Numbered from the stretch's first letter, positions 16,572-25,218 are shown. The stretch: DNA of 64,000 nucleotides from Planktosalinus sp963975935 (GCA_963975935.1 CAXBIQ010000008.1:62001-126000); one strand, 5' to 3'. A program made the numbers and translations. Notes: a model not told the origin generated them from the sequence alone.

Positions 16572-18269
16572 TTATTCCCATATTCTTTCTTTCAACTCTA
16601 ATAAAAATTCATTTTCTAAGTGTTCAGTAGTTCTAAATATATCTCTATTACCAATTTCATTTTGTAAAGAGTCCCTCAAACTTTTAACTACCTTTTTCCC
16701 TAGACTATATTTTAATCTATCTTGCTCGAAATCAATATGACAAGCTACACTAATCCTACCACTGTTAACTCTAGCGCCACCCTTGTACTGCTCATTTAAA
16801 GCTTTTTGAGTATTATAATTAATATAGTTTTCTAAAGACTTGATTTTATTATTTTCAATGGCTTCTGCTAGTAATTCATTATATCTATTTTCATTTAATT
16901 CTGGATATATTTCTAAAATATGTTCTTTTATAATAAAGTTAGACTCAATATCCGTCCCACTAGTAAAAAGAAAATTTAACCCAGCCGCCTCTGCTTTTTG
17001 AATTATATCTTCCTTTTCATCATCTGTTAAGTAGTCTGAATCACGATGTACAATAATTTCTGCATTAGGAGCATGTTTTTTAATAAAAGCAGCCAACACA
17101 ATTGCAGTATCTAGTTTAGAACAACCGTCGTAAGCCCATATATCAGTTTCTTCCAAATTGAAATTATTCGCTACCAAAATATTTTCTAATGGTGTAGTTA
17201 CTGAATCTTCTGTAAGCACCACACATTTAATATTACCGTTGTTTAAAAAATCACCTTTATCCAAAGCTCCTATTTCTAATAACACTTTTACAAAATTGAA
17301 ATCCTCTGAACTTAAGTTTCCGTCAACAATCCAGTGAATCTCAGCTATACTTTGAAAAGCATCAAGTAAATGCCTTGAATGAGTACTAAGAATTATTTGA
17401 AAATCTAATTCATTTGTCAATTCAAATAATTTTTGTGCAATTATTTTTTGATTATGAGGATGTAAATGACTATCTGGTTCGTCTAAAATCAAAAACTTGG
17501 GGCGATAGAGGTGTAGATAAGAAAGAATTTGAATAGTTTGTAAAACACCTGTACCATATGTATCTATTGGCAATTTTAATATCCCTTTTATTATTAGAAC
17601 ATTAATATTCTCATCACGTTGAGGATTAAAATTTATTTTAATTTCTAAATCTGGAAAGATATCGTTTAAATCATTTTGGAAAGCTTTCCATTTAGTTTTA
17701 TCACTTGATAACAGTAATAGTATATTCCTAAAAACACTATTTGCATTACCTTTAGCAGCAGTTTTTTTCACAATCCCCTCACTTCTAAATTGTTCAAATG
17801 CTGCGATACCAGCCAAACCGGGCACATAAATTGAAAAGGGTGAGTCTAAATTTCTAATTTGCTGTCCAAGGTCTTGACCTTCTATACTAACGAGTAAATT
17901 CTTATTTCTTCCCTTTCTTAGTTTAAATTCTGCTTTATTATTTGTTCCTTTCTCTTCAAATTTAACGATAATAGCTTCATCATGTTTTTGACTAAGAGAA
18001 CCCCCGGTCCCTAATTTATAGATATCATTGGTTGGGGTGTATAAGATTTGCTCAGGAGTAAGAGATGTTGAAAATTTATCATTATTCCAACGTGTTCTTT
18101 TAAATTCTGCTAATGATGTTGTTTGAGCAATTGATATAGAAAACTGTAGAGCTTGCAGTATGGAACTCTTACCAGCATTATTTCCTCCTACAAGAACATT
18201 AATATTTGCTAGATTCAACTCTAAATCTTCTAAATTTTTAAATCTTAAAATGTTTATTTTCTCAATCAT
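16572..18269 (-). CDS. OLD-family ATPase/TOPRIM nuclease
   Basis: 565-residue protein combining an ABC/SMC-type ATPase with a TOPRIM nuclease domain, as in OLD-family endonucleases (for example GajA). Walker A is VGGNNAGKSS (residues 27-36); a signature-like TYGTGVLQT (237-245); Walker B FLILDEPD (259-266); H-loop ILSTHSRHLL (293-302). TOPRIM: Glu354 in VLTEDSVTTPLE and Asp410/Asp412 in VHRDSDYL, both intact. Such proteins act in phage defence or DNA processing. The PIN-like gene 148 bases upstream is on the same strand. No UvrD-type helicase (GajB) is seen next to it, so this is not a standard Gabija. Composition is AT-rich. Confidence 0.88.
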   Translation of the reverse strand: MIEKINILRFKNLEDLELNLANINVLVGGNNAGKSSILQALQFSISIAQTTSLAEFKRTRWNNDKFSTSLTPEQILYTPTNDIYKLGTGGSLSQKHDEAIIVKFEEKGTNNKAEFKLRKGRNKNLLVSIEGQDLGQQIRNLDSPFSIYVPGLAGIAAFEQFRSEGIVKKTAAKGNANSVFRNILLLLSSDKTKWKAFQNDLNDIFPDLEIKINFNPQRDENINVLIIKGILKLPIDTYGTGVLQTIQILSYLHLYRPKFLILDEPDSHLHPHNQKIIAQKLFELTNELDFQIILSTHSRHLLDAFQSIAEIHWIVDGNLSSEDFNFVKVLLEIGALDKGDFLNNGNIKCVVLTEDSVTTPLENILVANNFNLEETDIWAYDGCSKLDTAIVLAAFIKKHAPNAEIIVHRDSDYLTDDEKEDIIQKAEAAGLNFLFTSGTDIESNFIIKEHILEIYPELNENRYNELLAEAIENNKIKSLENYINYNTQKALNEQYKGGARVNSGRISVACHIDFEQDRLKYSLGKKVVKSLRDSLQNEIGNRDIFRTTEHLENEFLLELKERIWE

Positions 18270-18417
18270 AATTAAAACTATTCATATCGGTTTTTAATAA
18301 TGGGCATTGTGTCGTTTTAGAACTAAAATAGTTAAAAAATCAAAAGCATAATGTTTATTAATATTTTTCAAAAAAAAAACAGTAGCAACAAATGTAAAAG
18401 GATTTTACCTTTAACTC

Positions 18418-19185
18418 TTATTCTGTTCCTTTTGAGGATACTATTTTTGTGTGTATATCGTAATATTCAAACACCACTTTTGTTTTATTCCTTGTTCTTT
18501 TGTCATCAGAAATAAAATAGTCACATTGTGAGGAATAATAGGCATGATTTGAATCCCATAATCTGGCATAATTAGATTTATCAGTAAACCCGTCCTTCCA
18601 ATAACCCACTAAATCTAAAAACTCAAACATTGCGGTGAATACATTTCTACGCCCCATTTCTGCTCCTAACGGATGAAGCTCAAGTGCCTTATCAATAAAT
18701 CCAATAAAGGAATACCCACCCATTAAGTCACTTTTAGAATTTATATGGTCAATAATCTCTTTAGGATTATAATTATTTATACGTTTTGGATCTATACCAA
18801 TTTGAGAACGAAAATGCTGTTTTTGAATTTCACTAATTATACTCATAAAACCTTTCATTGCACTTACACCAATTAAACTAAAATCTATTTTTTCATAAAT
18901 TTCAGAAGGCTTTTTCTTTATTAGATATACATCATGCGAATCCAATTTCGTTTCAATATAATTGTCATATGTAATCGAGCTAATTGCAGTAAAACGCTTT
19001 TTAAGTCGAATATTTAATTCTTCTTCCGTCTTAGCTGTCATTTCATTGGCTTCTTGAAGATGAGCTGATGAATAAAAAAAGTCTGTGATGCCGGTGTCAA
19101 CATTTTTAAGTAAGTTCTCTCTAGAGAGATATTCTTGTTCAATATCCACAACAATATTATTATCTATATATGCAGTTTTTTTCAA
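18418..19185 (-). CDS. PIN-like nuclease domain protein, upstream partner of OLD-type gene
   Basis: 255 residues if started at TTG 19185 (AYIDNNIVVDIEQ directly after), or 279 residues from TTG 19257; no ATG fits, so the start is uncertain and I prefer the shorter form because it places the first catalytic Asp at residue 8 as in other PIN domains. Candidate acidic residues: Asp8, Glu45 (SSAHLQEANE), Asp211 (LWDSNHAYY) and Asp227/228 (CDYFISDDKRTRNKTK), the last block being very PIN-like. The family is an RNase fold. It is upstream of, and codirectional with, the OLD-type ATPase, suggesting a two-gene module. PIN is my own motif reading, not a database match. Confidence 0.65.
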   Translation of the reverse strand: MKKTAYIDNNIVVDIEQEYLSRENLLKNVDTGITDFFYSSAHLQEANEMTAKTEEELNIRLKKRFTAISSITYDNYIETKLDSHDVYLIKKKPSEIYEKIDFSLIGVSAMKGFMSIISEIQKQHFRSQIGIDPKRINNYNPKEIIDHINSKSDLMGGYSFIGFIDKALELHPLGAEMGRRNVFTAMFEFLDLVGYWKDGFTDKSNYARLWDSNHAYYSSQCDYFISDDKRTRNKTKVVFEYYDIHTKIVSSKGTE

Positions 19186-19257
19186 AATAACAGAAAATTT
19201 GACTATTTTTCTAACTTCCTTAACCAACAATCCCCATACACCAAACCCTAACACCAA

Positions 19258-19604
19258 TCAAGGCATTAACAACACAAAAATTCCAGAGGATAAACAAAGG
19301 GTGATAACCCAAATATACCAAAAAACCCCATACCTCAACCGTCGGCACCCCACAAAAACCACCACCCATACAACCGCATACCACCAGCCTGTAAAAAAGC
19401 AACCCCTACCCTGTTTTTCCACCCTCGCCCCACCCTCGTTCGAGCTTTGTTCCTGAAAAGTACCTTTTTTAAAAACAAATCCCGAAGGAATCCCGAACAA
19501 AACCCGAAGAAAACCCCTTCTTTTTTGCCCAAAAACTTGTTTTTCAGAAAACGGTGTTTTACTTTAGTAATACCCTATTGTTCAACCTATTAACCACTTA
19601 ACCT
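19258..19604. other. Intergenic stretch without convincing gene; strand-skewed
   Basis: 347 bases between the PIN-like gene and the DUF6266 gene. On the plus strand about 19290-19440 is rich in C and A and poor in G (for example ACCACCACCCATACAACCGC), unlike anything nearby. Open frames here have odd compositions and no recognisable domain. Just before the DUF6266 gene, TACTTTAG near 19560 is a weak match to a -7 box. Confidence 0.5.
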
Positions 19605-20237
19605 ATGGCAATCTTCACGAGGGGCATTTTAGGCCCGTTTTCAGGCAAGGTGGGTGCTATTGTGGGCGCCACCTGGAAAGGCAAAAGTGTGCTGCGCAGT
19701 GCACCCAAAAAATCCACAAAACCACCTTCTGCTTTACAACTGTTATCCAGGAAAGAGTTTCAAGTGACCGAACGGTTTTTAAACCCTTTGAGCGCATGGA
19801 TCGACATGAGCTACAGCATCGACCCGCCCGATATGACCAAACGCAACCTGGCACCGTCTTACCATAAGAAGCATGCCCTGTTGATCACCGGCGATATGGT
19901 TGCCATTGACTACCCCAAAGCGCTGGTGAGTATGGGCGAACTGCGTGCCATTGACGTCACCGCGGCAAGCATTACCGGCGAGAATGCCCTTGCCCTCTCG
20001 TGGGTGGACAACAGCAACGAGGGGCTGGCAGACCCGGGAGACCTGCTCCTGGTTGTGCTGTATGCCCCTGCAACGCATCAGTATTACTTTTCACAGGATG
20101 CCGCTACCCGGCAGGACGGTAGCGTGGTGTTGCCGTTGCCGGCCTCGTTTTCCGGTCTGGAACTGCATTGCTGGGCGGGGTTCCGGGATGCAGTGACGGG
20201 GATAACGGCGGATAGTAGGTATGTTTTTTTGGGGTGA
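19605..20237 (+). CDS. DUF6266 family protein
   Basis: 210 residues beginning MAIFTRGILGPFSGKVGAIV, then GATWKGKSVLRSAP, the hallmark N-terminus of DUF6266, a Bacteroidota family with no known function. No signal peptide or membrane segment. The second half (about 110-210) looks like a beta-sandwich with LALSWVDNSN and a closing SRYVFLG. GC content is much higher than in the OLD/PIN genes beside it. Apparently monocistronic; a set of degenerate tandem repeats begins at its stop codon. Confidence 0.8.
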   Translation: MAIFTRGILGPFSGKVGAIVGATWKGKSVLRSAPKKSTKPPSALQLLSRKEFQVTERFLNPLSAWIDMSYSIDPPDMTKRNLAPSYHKKHALLITGDMVAIDYPKALVSMGELRAIDVTAASITGENALALSWVDNSNEGLADPGDLLLVVLYAPATHQYYFSQDAATRQDGSVVLPLPASFSGLELHCWAGFRDAVTGITADSRYVFLG

Positions 20238-20290
20238 CGTAGGACTGCATGGTTTAAGACGTAGGACTGCAGGACTTAGGACGTAAGACT
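20236..20290 (+). repeat. Degenerate tandem repeat
   Basis: Two exact copies of GACGTAGGACTGCA (20236-20249 and 20258-20271) and a third degenerate copy GACGTAAGACT (20280-20290), spacing about 22 bases. Begins within the stop codon of the DUF6266 gene. Confidence 0.7.
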
Positions 20291-20320
20291 ATTTTGTGCG
20301 GTTCTTTTGAGTATGGGCAT

Positions 20321-20350
20321 AAAAAAACCCACACGGCAATCGTGTGGGTT
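20321..20350 (-). terminator. Rho-independent terminator for the gene at 20373-20684
   Basis: Stem AACCCACACG (20326-20335) pairs with CGTGTGGGTT (20341-20350), loop of 5; on the minus strand it is followed by a run of seven T (plus-strand A at 20321-20327). Lies 23 bases after the stop. Confidence 0.85.
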
Positions 20351-20372
20351 GTGGTGTATTTACTATAGAAGC

Positions 20373-20684
20373 TTAATCAAGGTCTTCTTCATCCTCGGCG
20401 TCCTCGGGGAGGTCTTCGGGGGGTTGTACTGCTTCCGGATCGTCATCGGCGAAGTCTTCATAGTCGTCTTCGTCATAGTTTTCCATGGTGCGTTCCAGTT
20501 TGGTGCTCACTTTGACCAGGTAGATGGTGTCTTCGGTGCGTACTTCCACACATTCAACGATTTCGCCGGCAGCGTTTTTAAACGAAATGATGTTCAAGTC
20601 GTCATAGCCTTCCGGGTACTTCTCCACCAGGAGTTTTAAAATTTCGGGGGTTAGTTTCTTAAAATCTACAATAATTCTTTTCAT
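20373..20684 (-). CDS. Conserved small acidic Bacteroidota protein
   Basis: 103 residues: a folded N-terminal part (MKRIIVDFKKLTPEILKLLV, then VECVEVRTEDTIYLVKVSTK) and a very acidic, Pro-containing tail from about residue 70 (YDEDDYEDFADDDPEA). I recall close relatives across flavobacteria, sometimes labelled 'DNA primase' without support; nothing here looks like a primase. Function unknown. It has its own strong terminator and lies 91 bases upstream-of-transcript from no other codirectional gene, so it may be the last gene after the polyamine operon or stand alone. Confidence 0.75.
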   Translation of the reverse strand: MKRIIVDFKKLTPEILKLLVEKYPEGYDDLNIISFKNAAGEIVECVEVRTEDTIYLVKVSTKLERTMENYDEDDYEDFADDDPEAVQPPEDLPEDAEDEEDLD

Positions 20685-20775
20685 CTGTGCTTTTCTATTG
20701 TTTTTTATAGGTCAGATGGAATGCCTTAAAAAGGGTATCCATAGCATTATAATGAGTTAGTAGGCATTTCATAAA

Positions 20776-21753
20776 TTACATATCTAATAAGTAGGCAAAT
20801 ATAAGAGGTGCCACGATAGTAGCATCACTTTCTATGATAAATTTTGGGGTTTTTATATCAAGTTTCCCCCAGGTGATTTTCTCATTGGGCACAGCACCGG
20901 AATAAGAACCGTAACTGGTCGTGGAATCAGATATCTGGCAGAAATAACTCCAGAAAGGGGTGTCTGTTCTTTCCATATCCTGATAGAGCATGGGCACCAC
21001 GCAAATAGGGAAATCACCGGCTATACCGCCTCCTATCTGGAAGAAGCCAATGCCATTTTCTGAATTTTCAGTATACCAGTCTGCGAGAAAGGTCATGTAC
21101 TCGATACCGCTTTTCATAGTGCTGGCTTTGAGTTCTCCTTTAAGCACATAAGAAGCAAAAATATTCCCCATCGTGCTATCTTCCCAGCCGGGAACGACCA
21201 TGGGCAGGTTTTTTTCGGCGGCAGCATACATCCACGAATCCTTCACGTCAATTTCATAATACTGTTCCAAAACACCCGACAAGAGCATTTTGTACATAAA
21301 CTCATGCGGCAGGTAGCGTTCGCCTTTTTCTTCGGCTTCCTTCCAGATCTGGTAGATATGTTTCTGCAATCTTCTGAAGGCTTCTTCTTCCGGGATGCAG
21401 GTATCTGTCACGCGGTTGAGGCCCTTCTCGAGCAATTCCCACTCTTCTTCGGGGGTCAGGTCGCGGTAATTGGGTATGCGTTTGTAATGCGAATGCGCCA
21501 CCAGGTTCATGATATCTTCCTCAAGGTTGGCACCCGTGCACGAAATGATATGCACTTTGTCCTGACGGATCATTTCGGCAAATATCTTCCCAAGCTCACC
21601 GGTGCTCATCGCACCCGCAAGGGATACCAGCATTTTGGATCCTTGGTTGAGTTGGTCTTCATAGCCTTTTGCGGCATCAACCAGCGCAGCGGCGTTAAAG
21701 TGTAAATAGTATTTTTCAATAAATTGTGAAATGGCTCCTTTAGTCTTCGTCAT
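20776..21753 (-). CDS. Deoxyhypusine synthase-like protein (possible homospermidine synthase)
   Basis: NAD-dependent aminobutyl transferase fold of the deoxyhypusine synthase family, about 325 residues. NAD-site features are SLAGAMSTGELG and ISCTGANLEED; the catalytic Lys is kept in SGAVPNEKITWGKLD (Lys about 297). Bacteria lack eIF5A, and bacterial members include homospermidine synthases, so a polyamine substrate is likely: it is the third gene after arginine decarboxylase and agmatinase. In-frame ATGs lie at 21777, 21759 and 21753; I chose the last from family length. All overlap the agmatinase 3' end, so translation is coupled. Confidence 0.87.
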   Translation of the reverse strand: MTKTKGAISQFIEKYYLHFNAAALVDAAKGYEDQLNQGSKMLVSLAGAMSTGELGKIFAEMIRQDKVHIISCTGANLEEDIMNLVAHSHYKRIPNYRDLTPEEEWELLEKGLNRVTDTCIPEEEAFRRLQKHIYQIWKEAEEKGERYLPHEFMYKMLLSGVLEQYYEIDVKDSWMYAAAEKNLPMVVPGWEDSTMGNIFASYVLKGELKASTMKSGIEYMTFLADWYTENSENGIGFFQIGGGIAGDFPICVVPMLYQDMERTDTPFWSYFCQISDSTTSYGSYSGAVPNEKITWGKLDIKTPKFIIESDATIVAPLIFAYLLDM

Positions 21754-22624
21754 CGTCATCGTTTTTTCGGTTTTCATATTTAAATTTATAGCTCAGCATT
21801 TTGTAGTACAGCTTGGCCGCAAGGAAGTCTGATGACTTCTCGTTTTCGTTGGGGCACAGCTCCATGATATCAAAACCTACCACGTTTTTCTTTTTGAACA
21901 TCAGTTTTAAAAACTCGAGGGTTTCATACCAAAACAGTCCGCCCGGCTCAGGTGTTCCTGTGGAAGGCAAAATGGAAGGGTCAAATGCATCAAGGTCGAT
22001 CGTAATGAACACATTGGGTGTCATCTGGCCAATGGCATCGTCCATCCAGTCATCATAGTTGACCAGGTCGTGGGCAAAGTAGGTTCTGTTTTCGTCCATG
22101 TGTTCCTTTTCGGAAACATCCATTGAGCGGATCCCTACCTGAATGAGGTTTGTGTTCTGGCTGGCTTCATAAACGGCGCAGGCGTGGTTGCATTTGCTAC
22201 CTTCATACTCGGGGCGCAAATCAGCATGCGCATCTATCTGAACTACCGTAAGGTCTTCAAACGACTCATTGAATGCGCGGATGGTCCCGATGGAAATGGA
22301 GTGCTCACCGCCAAAAATGGTGACGAACTTCTCCTGCTGAATGTAGTTTTTTACGGTTTTGTGAACGGCTTCCACCATTTTCTCAGGGGAAGAATTCTCA
22401 GTTACCGGCGGGGCAAGGTACACCCCTTTTTTGTAGACCTCGCTGTGGGTTTCAATGTCATACAGCTCCATGTTTTCTGAAGCGTGTAAAAAAGCTTCGG
22501 GACCTTTGTCTGATCCTTTTCCCCAGCTGCTGGTTCCGTCATATGGAACGGGTATCAACACCACTTTTGCCTCGTCAATGCGGGCATATTTGTCCGGAAT
22601 ACCGGCATAGTTTCTCTTAGTCAT
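21740..22624 (-). CDS. speB: Agmatinase (ureohydrolase family)
   Basis: 294-residue binuclear manganese ureohydrolase that should hydrolyse agmatine to putrescine and urea. Metal ligands are visible: His108 in FGGEHSIS, Asp131/His133/Asp135 in QIDAHADLR, and Asp210/Asp212 in TIDLDAFDPS. Arginase and formiminoglutamase share these, but the gene directly upstream is arginine decarboxylase and the one downstream is deoxyhypusine-synthase-like, making agmatine the best substrate. It overlaps the upstream gene by 8 bases and the downstream gene by 14 or more, a tightly coupled operon. Confidence 0.92.
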   Translation of the reverse strand: MTKRNYAGIPDKYARIDEAKVVLIPVPYDGTSSWGKGSDKGPEAFLHASENMELYDIETHSEVYKKGVYLAPPVTENSSPEKMVEAVHKTVKNYIQQEKFVTIFGGEHSISIGTIRAFNESFEDLTVVQIDAHADLRPEYEGSKCNHACAVYEASQNTNLIQVGIRSMDVSEKEHMDENRTYFAHDLVNYDDWMDDAIGQMTPNVFITIDLDAFDPSILPSTGTPEPGGLFWYETLEFLKLMFKKKNVVGFDIMELCPNENEKSSDFLAAKLYYKMLSYKFKYENRKNDDDDED

Positions 22625-24014
22625 TGTATCCTAAAATTTTGAGTAAGTCTTCACTTTTTTGTTCTTCACTAAATAGTCTTTTGGTAAAATTACCGTTTTC
22701 ATCTTTGTCGATCAATATGTGTTTTGGCATCGGGATGAGGCAATGTTGCAAGCCCCCAAACCCGCCAATGGTTTCCTGATAAGCCCCGGTATTGAAAAAA
22801 CCAATGTACAAAGGTTTTTCTTTTCTGTATTTGGGCAGGTAGATACCGTTCATATGCTGCTCACTGTTGTAATAATCATCACTGTCGCAGGTGAGCCCGC
22901 CCAGCAGGACGCGTTCATACTCGTCGTTCCAGCGGTTGACCGCCAGCATTACAAAGCGTTTGTTGATGGCCCAGGTATCGGGCAGGGTGGTGATAAACGA
23001 TGAGTTAATCATGTTCCACTTTTCCCGGTCGTTTTGTTGTTTTTGGTACAGCACTTCATATATGGCACCGCCACTTTCGCCCACGGTAAAGCTGCCAAAT
23101 TCGGTAAAAATATGGGGTACGGGCACTTCTTCTGCCTCACACACCAGTTTGATTTGGTGTAAAATCTCCTCCACCATATACTGGTAGTCAAACTCAAAGC
23201 CCAGCGAATTCTTTATGGGGAAGCCGCCACCTATGTTGAGGCTGTCGAGACTGGGGCATACTTTTTTGAGCTGCACATATACCTGCATACATTTGAGGAG
23301 TTCGTTCCAGTAATAAGCTGTATCGCGAATACCGGTATTGATAAAGAAATGCAGCATTTTGAGTTGCACTTTCTTATTGTCTTTGATTTGCTTGTTGTAA
23401 AACGGAAGGATGTTTTTGTAGCCCACACCCAGGCGCGAGGTATAAAACTCAAACTTGGGTTCTTCCTCTGATGCAATGCGGATGCCTATTTTGTACTTGC
23501 CCTTGATTTCTTCATCGAGCAAACCTATTTCTTCATAGTTATCAATAATGGGGATACAGTTTTTGTGCCCGCTGTTGATCAGGTTGGCGATGTTTGTGAT
23601 GTATTGGTCACGCTTAAAGCCGTTGCAGATTACAAAGGTCTTTTCATCAATCTTGCCATCTCCCTTGAGCTTGTTGACGATATCGATGTCAAAGGCCGAA
23701 GAGGTTTCAATATGAATGTCATTTTTCAACGCCTCGTGCAGCACGTGCTCAAAATGGGAGCTTTTGGTGCAGTAGCAATAGTAGTATTTTCCTTTGTATT
23801 TGTTCTTTTTGATGGAGTCCTTGAACCATTTCTTAGCCCTGTTAATGTTGTCTGATATTTTGGGAAGGTATGTAAACTTCAGGGGGGCTCCATATTCTTC
23901 AACCAGTTCCATCAGGTCGATGTCGTGAAAGCGAAGTTCATTGTCTTCAAGGGTGAATTCTTCCTGCGGAAAGTAAAAGGTTTGGTCAATGAGGTCTATA
24001 TATCGGGTCTTCAT
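22617..24014 (-). CDS. speA: Arginine decarboxylase, short form (PLP, fold type III)
   Basis: Converts arginine to agmatine, the first step of polyamine synthesis. 465 residues, much shorter than the 650-residue E. coli SpeA. The PLP lysine is Lys84 in YYCYCTKSSHF on the alanine-racemase-like barrel; SLNIGGGFPIKNS binds phosphate, FTEFGSFTVGES and the C-terminal CDSDDYY block carry the partner-subunit catalytic residues. It heads the speA-speB-DHS operon, overlapping speB by 8 bases. It could be a related diamino-acid decarboxylase, but the agmatinase neighbour strongly favours arginine. Confidence 0.9.
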   Translation of the reverse strand: MKTRYIDLIDQTFYFPQEEFTLEDNELRFHDIDLMELVEEYGAPLKFTYLPKISDNINRAKKWFKDSIKKNKYKGKYYYCYCTKSSHFEHVLHEALKNDIHIETSSAFDIDIVNKLKGDGKIDEKTFVICNGFKRDQYITNIANLINSGHKNCIPIIDNYEEIGLLDEEIKGKYKIGIRIASEEEPKFEFYTSRLGVGYKNILPFYNKQIKDNKKVQLKMLHFFINTGIRDTAYYWNELLKCMQVYVQLKKVCPSLDSLNIGGGFPIKNSLGFEFDYQYMVEEILHQIKLVCEAEEVPVPHIFTEFGSFTVGESGGAIYEVLYQKQQNDREKWNMINSSFITTLPDTWAINKRFVMLAVNRWNDEYERVLLGGLTCDSDDYYNSEQHMNGIYLPKYRKEKPLYIGFFNTGAYQETIGGFGGLQHCLIPMPKHILIDKDENGNFTKRLFSEEQKSEDLLKILGYND

Positions 24015-24378
24015 TATTGTTTTTAAAATTTCGTATAAATTAATAAAAAGTTAGGCATTGCGAAAGTTTATCTCGTAAATTAACGAAACAATAATAAAAT
24101 ATCAAATGCGTATGGGTGTCATTACAGAAAATACCTGCACCGTGTTTGTGGTGATTGGGAAGGGAGTTTTATTAAAAACCTGAAGCTTTTTGTTCAAAGG
24201 CGCTGCGATGAGCAAGCTACCCGAAGCGAAAAGCCTCCATTTGCAAAAAAATTTCATAAGGCAGTACTGTGTGCCATTGCTATTTTGTGAACTATATCAT
24301 CAAAGCACTATACAAATGAAATCAAAATAATTGGATTTCAAAATAAGTTTACAGAAAAATAATGCTGATTTTAATATA
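24015..24378. other. Intergenic region with a GC-richer patch, no gene seen
   Basis: 364 bases between speA and the pseudouridine synthase gene. AT-rich except about 24110-24250, which contains GGCGCTGCGATGAGCAAGCT and a weak possible stem between GCTTTTT (24185 region) and GAAAAGC (24219 region). No tRNA, no known riboswitch motif and no credible frame. It could hold the speA promoter, an RNA, or decayed sequence. Confidence 0.45.
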
Positions 24379-25218
24379 TTAAAGCATTTGTAGGTTTGCC
24401 AGTTCCTGAGCGGTCAAATGCCTCCAGTTACCACGGGGTAAGTCTTTCTTGGTCAAGCCTGCATAAGAAACACGGTCGAGTTTAATCACGTCATAGCCAA
24501 AGCTATCAAAGATCTTCCTCACGATATTGTTCCTGTTGCTGTGCAGCTGTATGCCTATTTCGCTTTTGGGAGCATTGTCAACATAAGAAACCGAGTCAAC
24601 CCTTACTTTCTTCCCTTCTACTGTGGGACCCTCTTCTATTTTCTGAAAGTCTTCATACTTAAGGTTCTTGTCCAGGGAAACCTGATAGATTTTGCGCACG
24701 AGCAAACCGGTGTCGGTGAGTTTCTTTTGCATATCGTGGTCGTTTGTAAACAACAGCAGCCCTGTGGTGTTGCGCTGCAACCTTCCCACGGGAACGAGTT
24801 TGTATTTTGAGGCATTCATCACCAGCCCGGCAGCAGATTTGTGCAAGGTTTCTTCACTGGTTGAAGTGTCAAAGCCTTTGGGTTTGTTGAGCAAGACATA
24901 TTCCTTTTTTTCGGGGTTGATGCGGCGGCCGTCAAACTTGACGTCATCAGTGAGTTTTACTTTGTGGCCCATTTCAGTCACTACCTTTCCGTTCACCTGC
25001 ACCTGGCCGGTAGAGATATAAAGGTCTGCTTCACGGCGTGAGCACATGCCCGAGTTGGCTATGTATTTATTGAGGCGCATCTCATCAGCAGGTCCTTTGG
25101 CCTTGAGAGGCTGTTTCCTTTGTGGAGGTTTTGGGGTAAACTTTTTCTTGTTGGTAATGTCTTTGCTTTTGGATTTTCCCTCGCGTCGTCCGCTTCCTTT
25201 ATGTTCTTCTTTAGCCAT
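24379..25218 (-). CDS. RsuA/RluB-family pseudouridine synthase with altered catalytic position
   Basis: 279 residues: a basic, low-complexity N-terminus (1-45), an S4 RNA-binding domain (about 47-94, MRLNKYIANSGMCSRREAD), and a pseudouridine synthase domain. Family members act on rRNA in large or small subunits. The catalytic motif normally reads GRLDxxTTG; here it is VGRLQRNTTGLLLFTND, with Gln148 in place of the catalytic Asp. I read the codon directly (CAG), so it is not a translation error. Other family motifs (LLNKPKG, RNNIVRKIFDSFGYDVIKLDRV) are kept. Either the subfamily is inactive or it binds RNA without modifying it. Confidence 0.82.
   Translation of the reverse strand: MAKEEHKGSGRREGKSKSKDITNKKKFTPKPPQRKQPLKAKGPADEMRLNKYIANSGMCSRREADLYISTGQVQVNGKVVTEMGHKVKLTDDVKFDGRRINPEKKEYVLLNKPKGFDTSTSEETLHKSAAGLVMNASKYKLVPVGRLQRNTTGLLLFTNDHDMQKKLTDTGLLVRKIYQVSLDKNLKYEDFQKIEEGPTVEGKKVRVDSVSYVDNAPKSEIGIQLHSNRNNIVRKIFDSFGYDVIKLDRVSYAGLTKKDLPRGNWRHLTAQELANLQML

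Noticed and set aside
16572..18269. Gabija system
   Set aside because: The ATPase/TOPRIM protein resembles GajA, but the neighbour is PIN-like and no UvrD-type helicase is present.
19258..19604. Protein-coding gene in the C-rich strip
   Set aside because: The open frames on either strand are mutually overlapping, have atypical composition (Trp/Val/Gly-rich or Pro/Thr-rich) and no start context or domain.
20373..20684. DNA primase
   Set aside because: I recall this label for relatives, but the 103-residue acidic-tailed protein has no zinc finger or TOPRIM primase motif.
24182..24226. tRNA or riboswitch in the speA upstream gap
   Set aside because: Only a weak 7-base pairing was found; no cloverleaf and no known riboswitch core.
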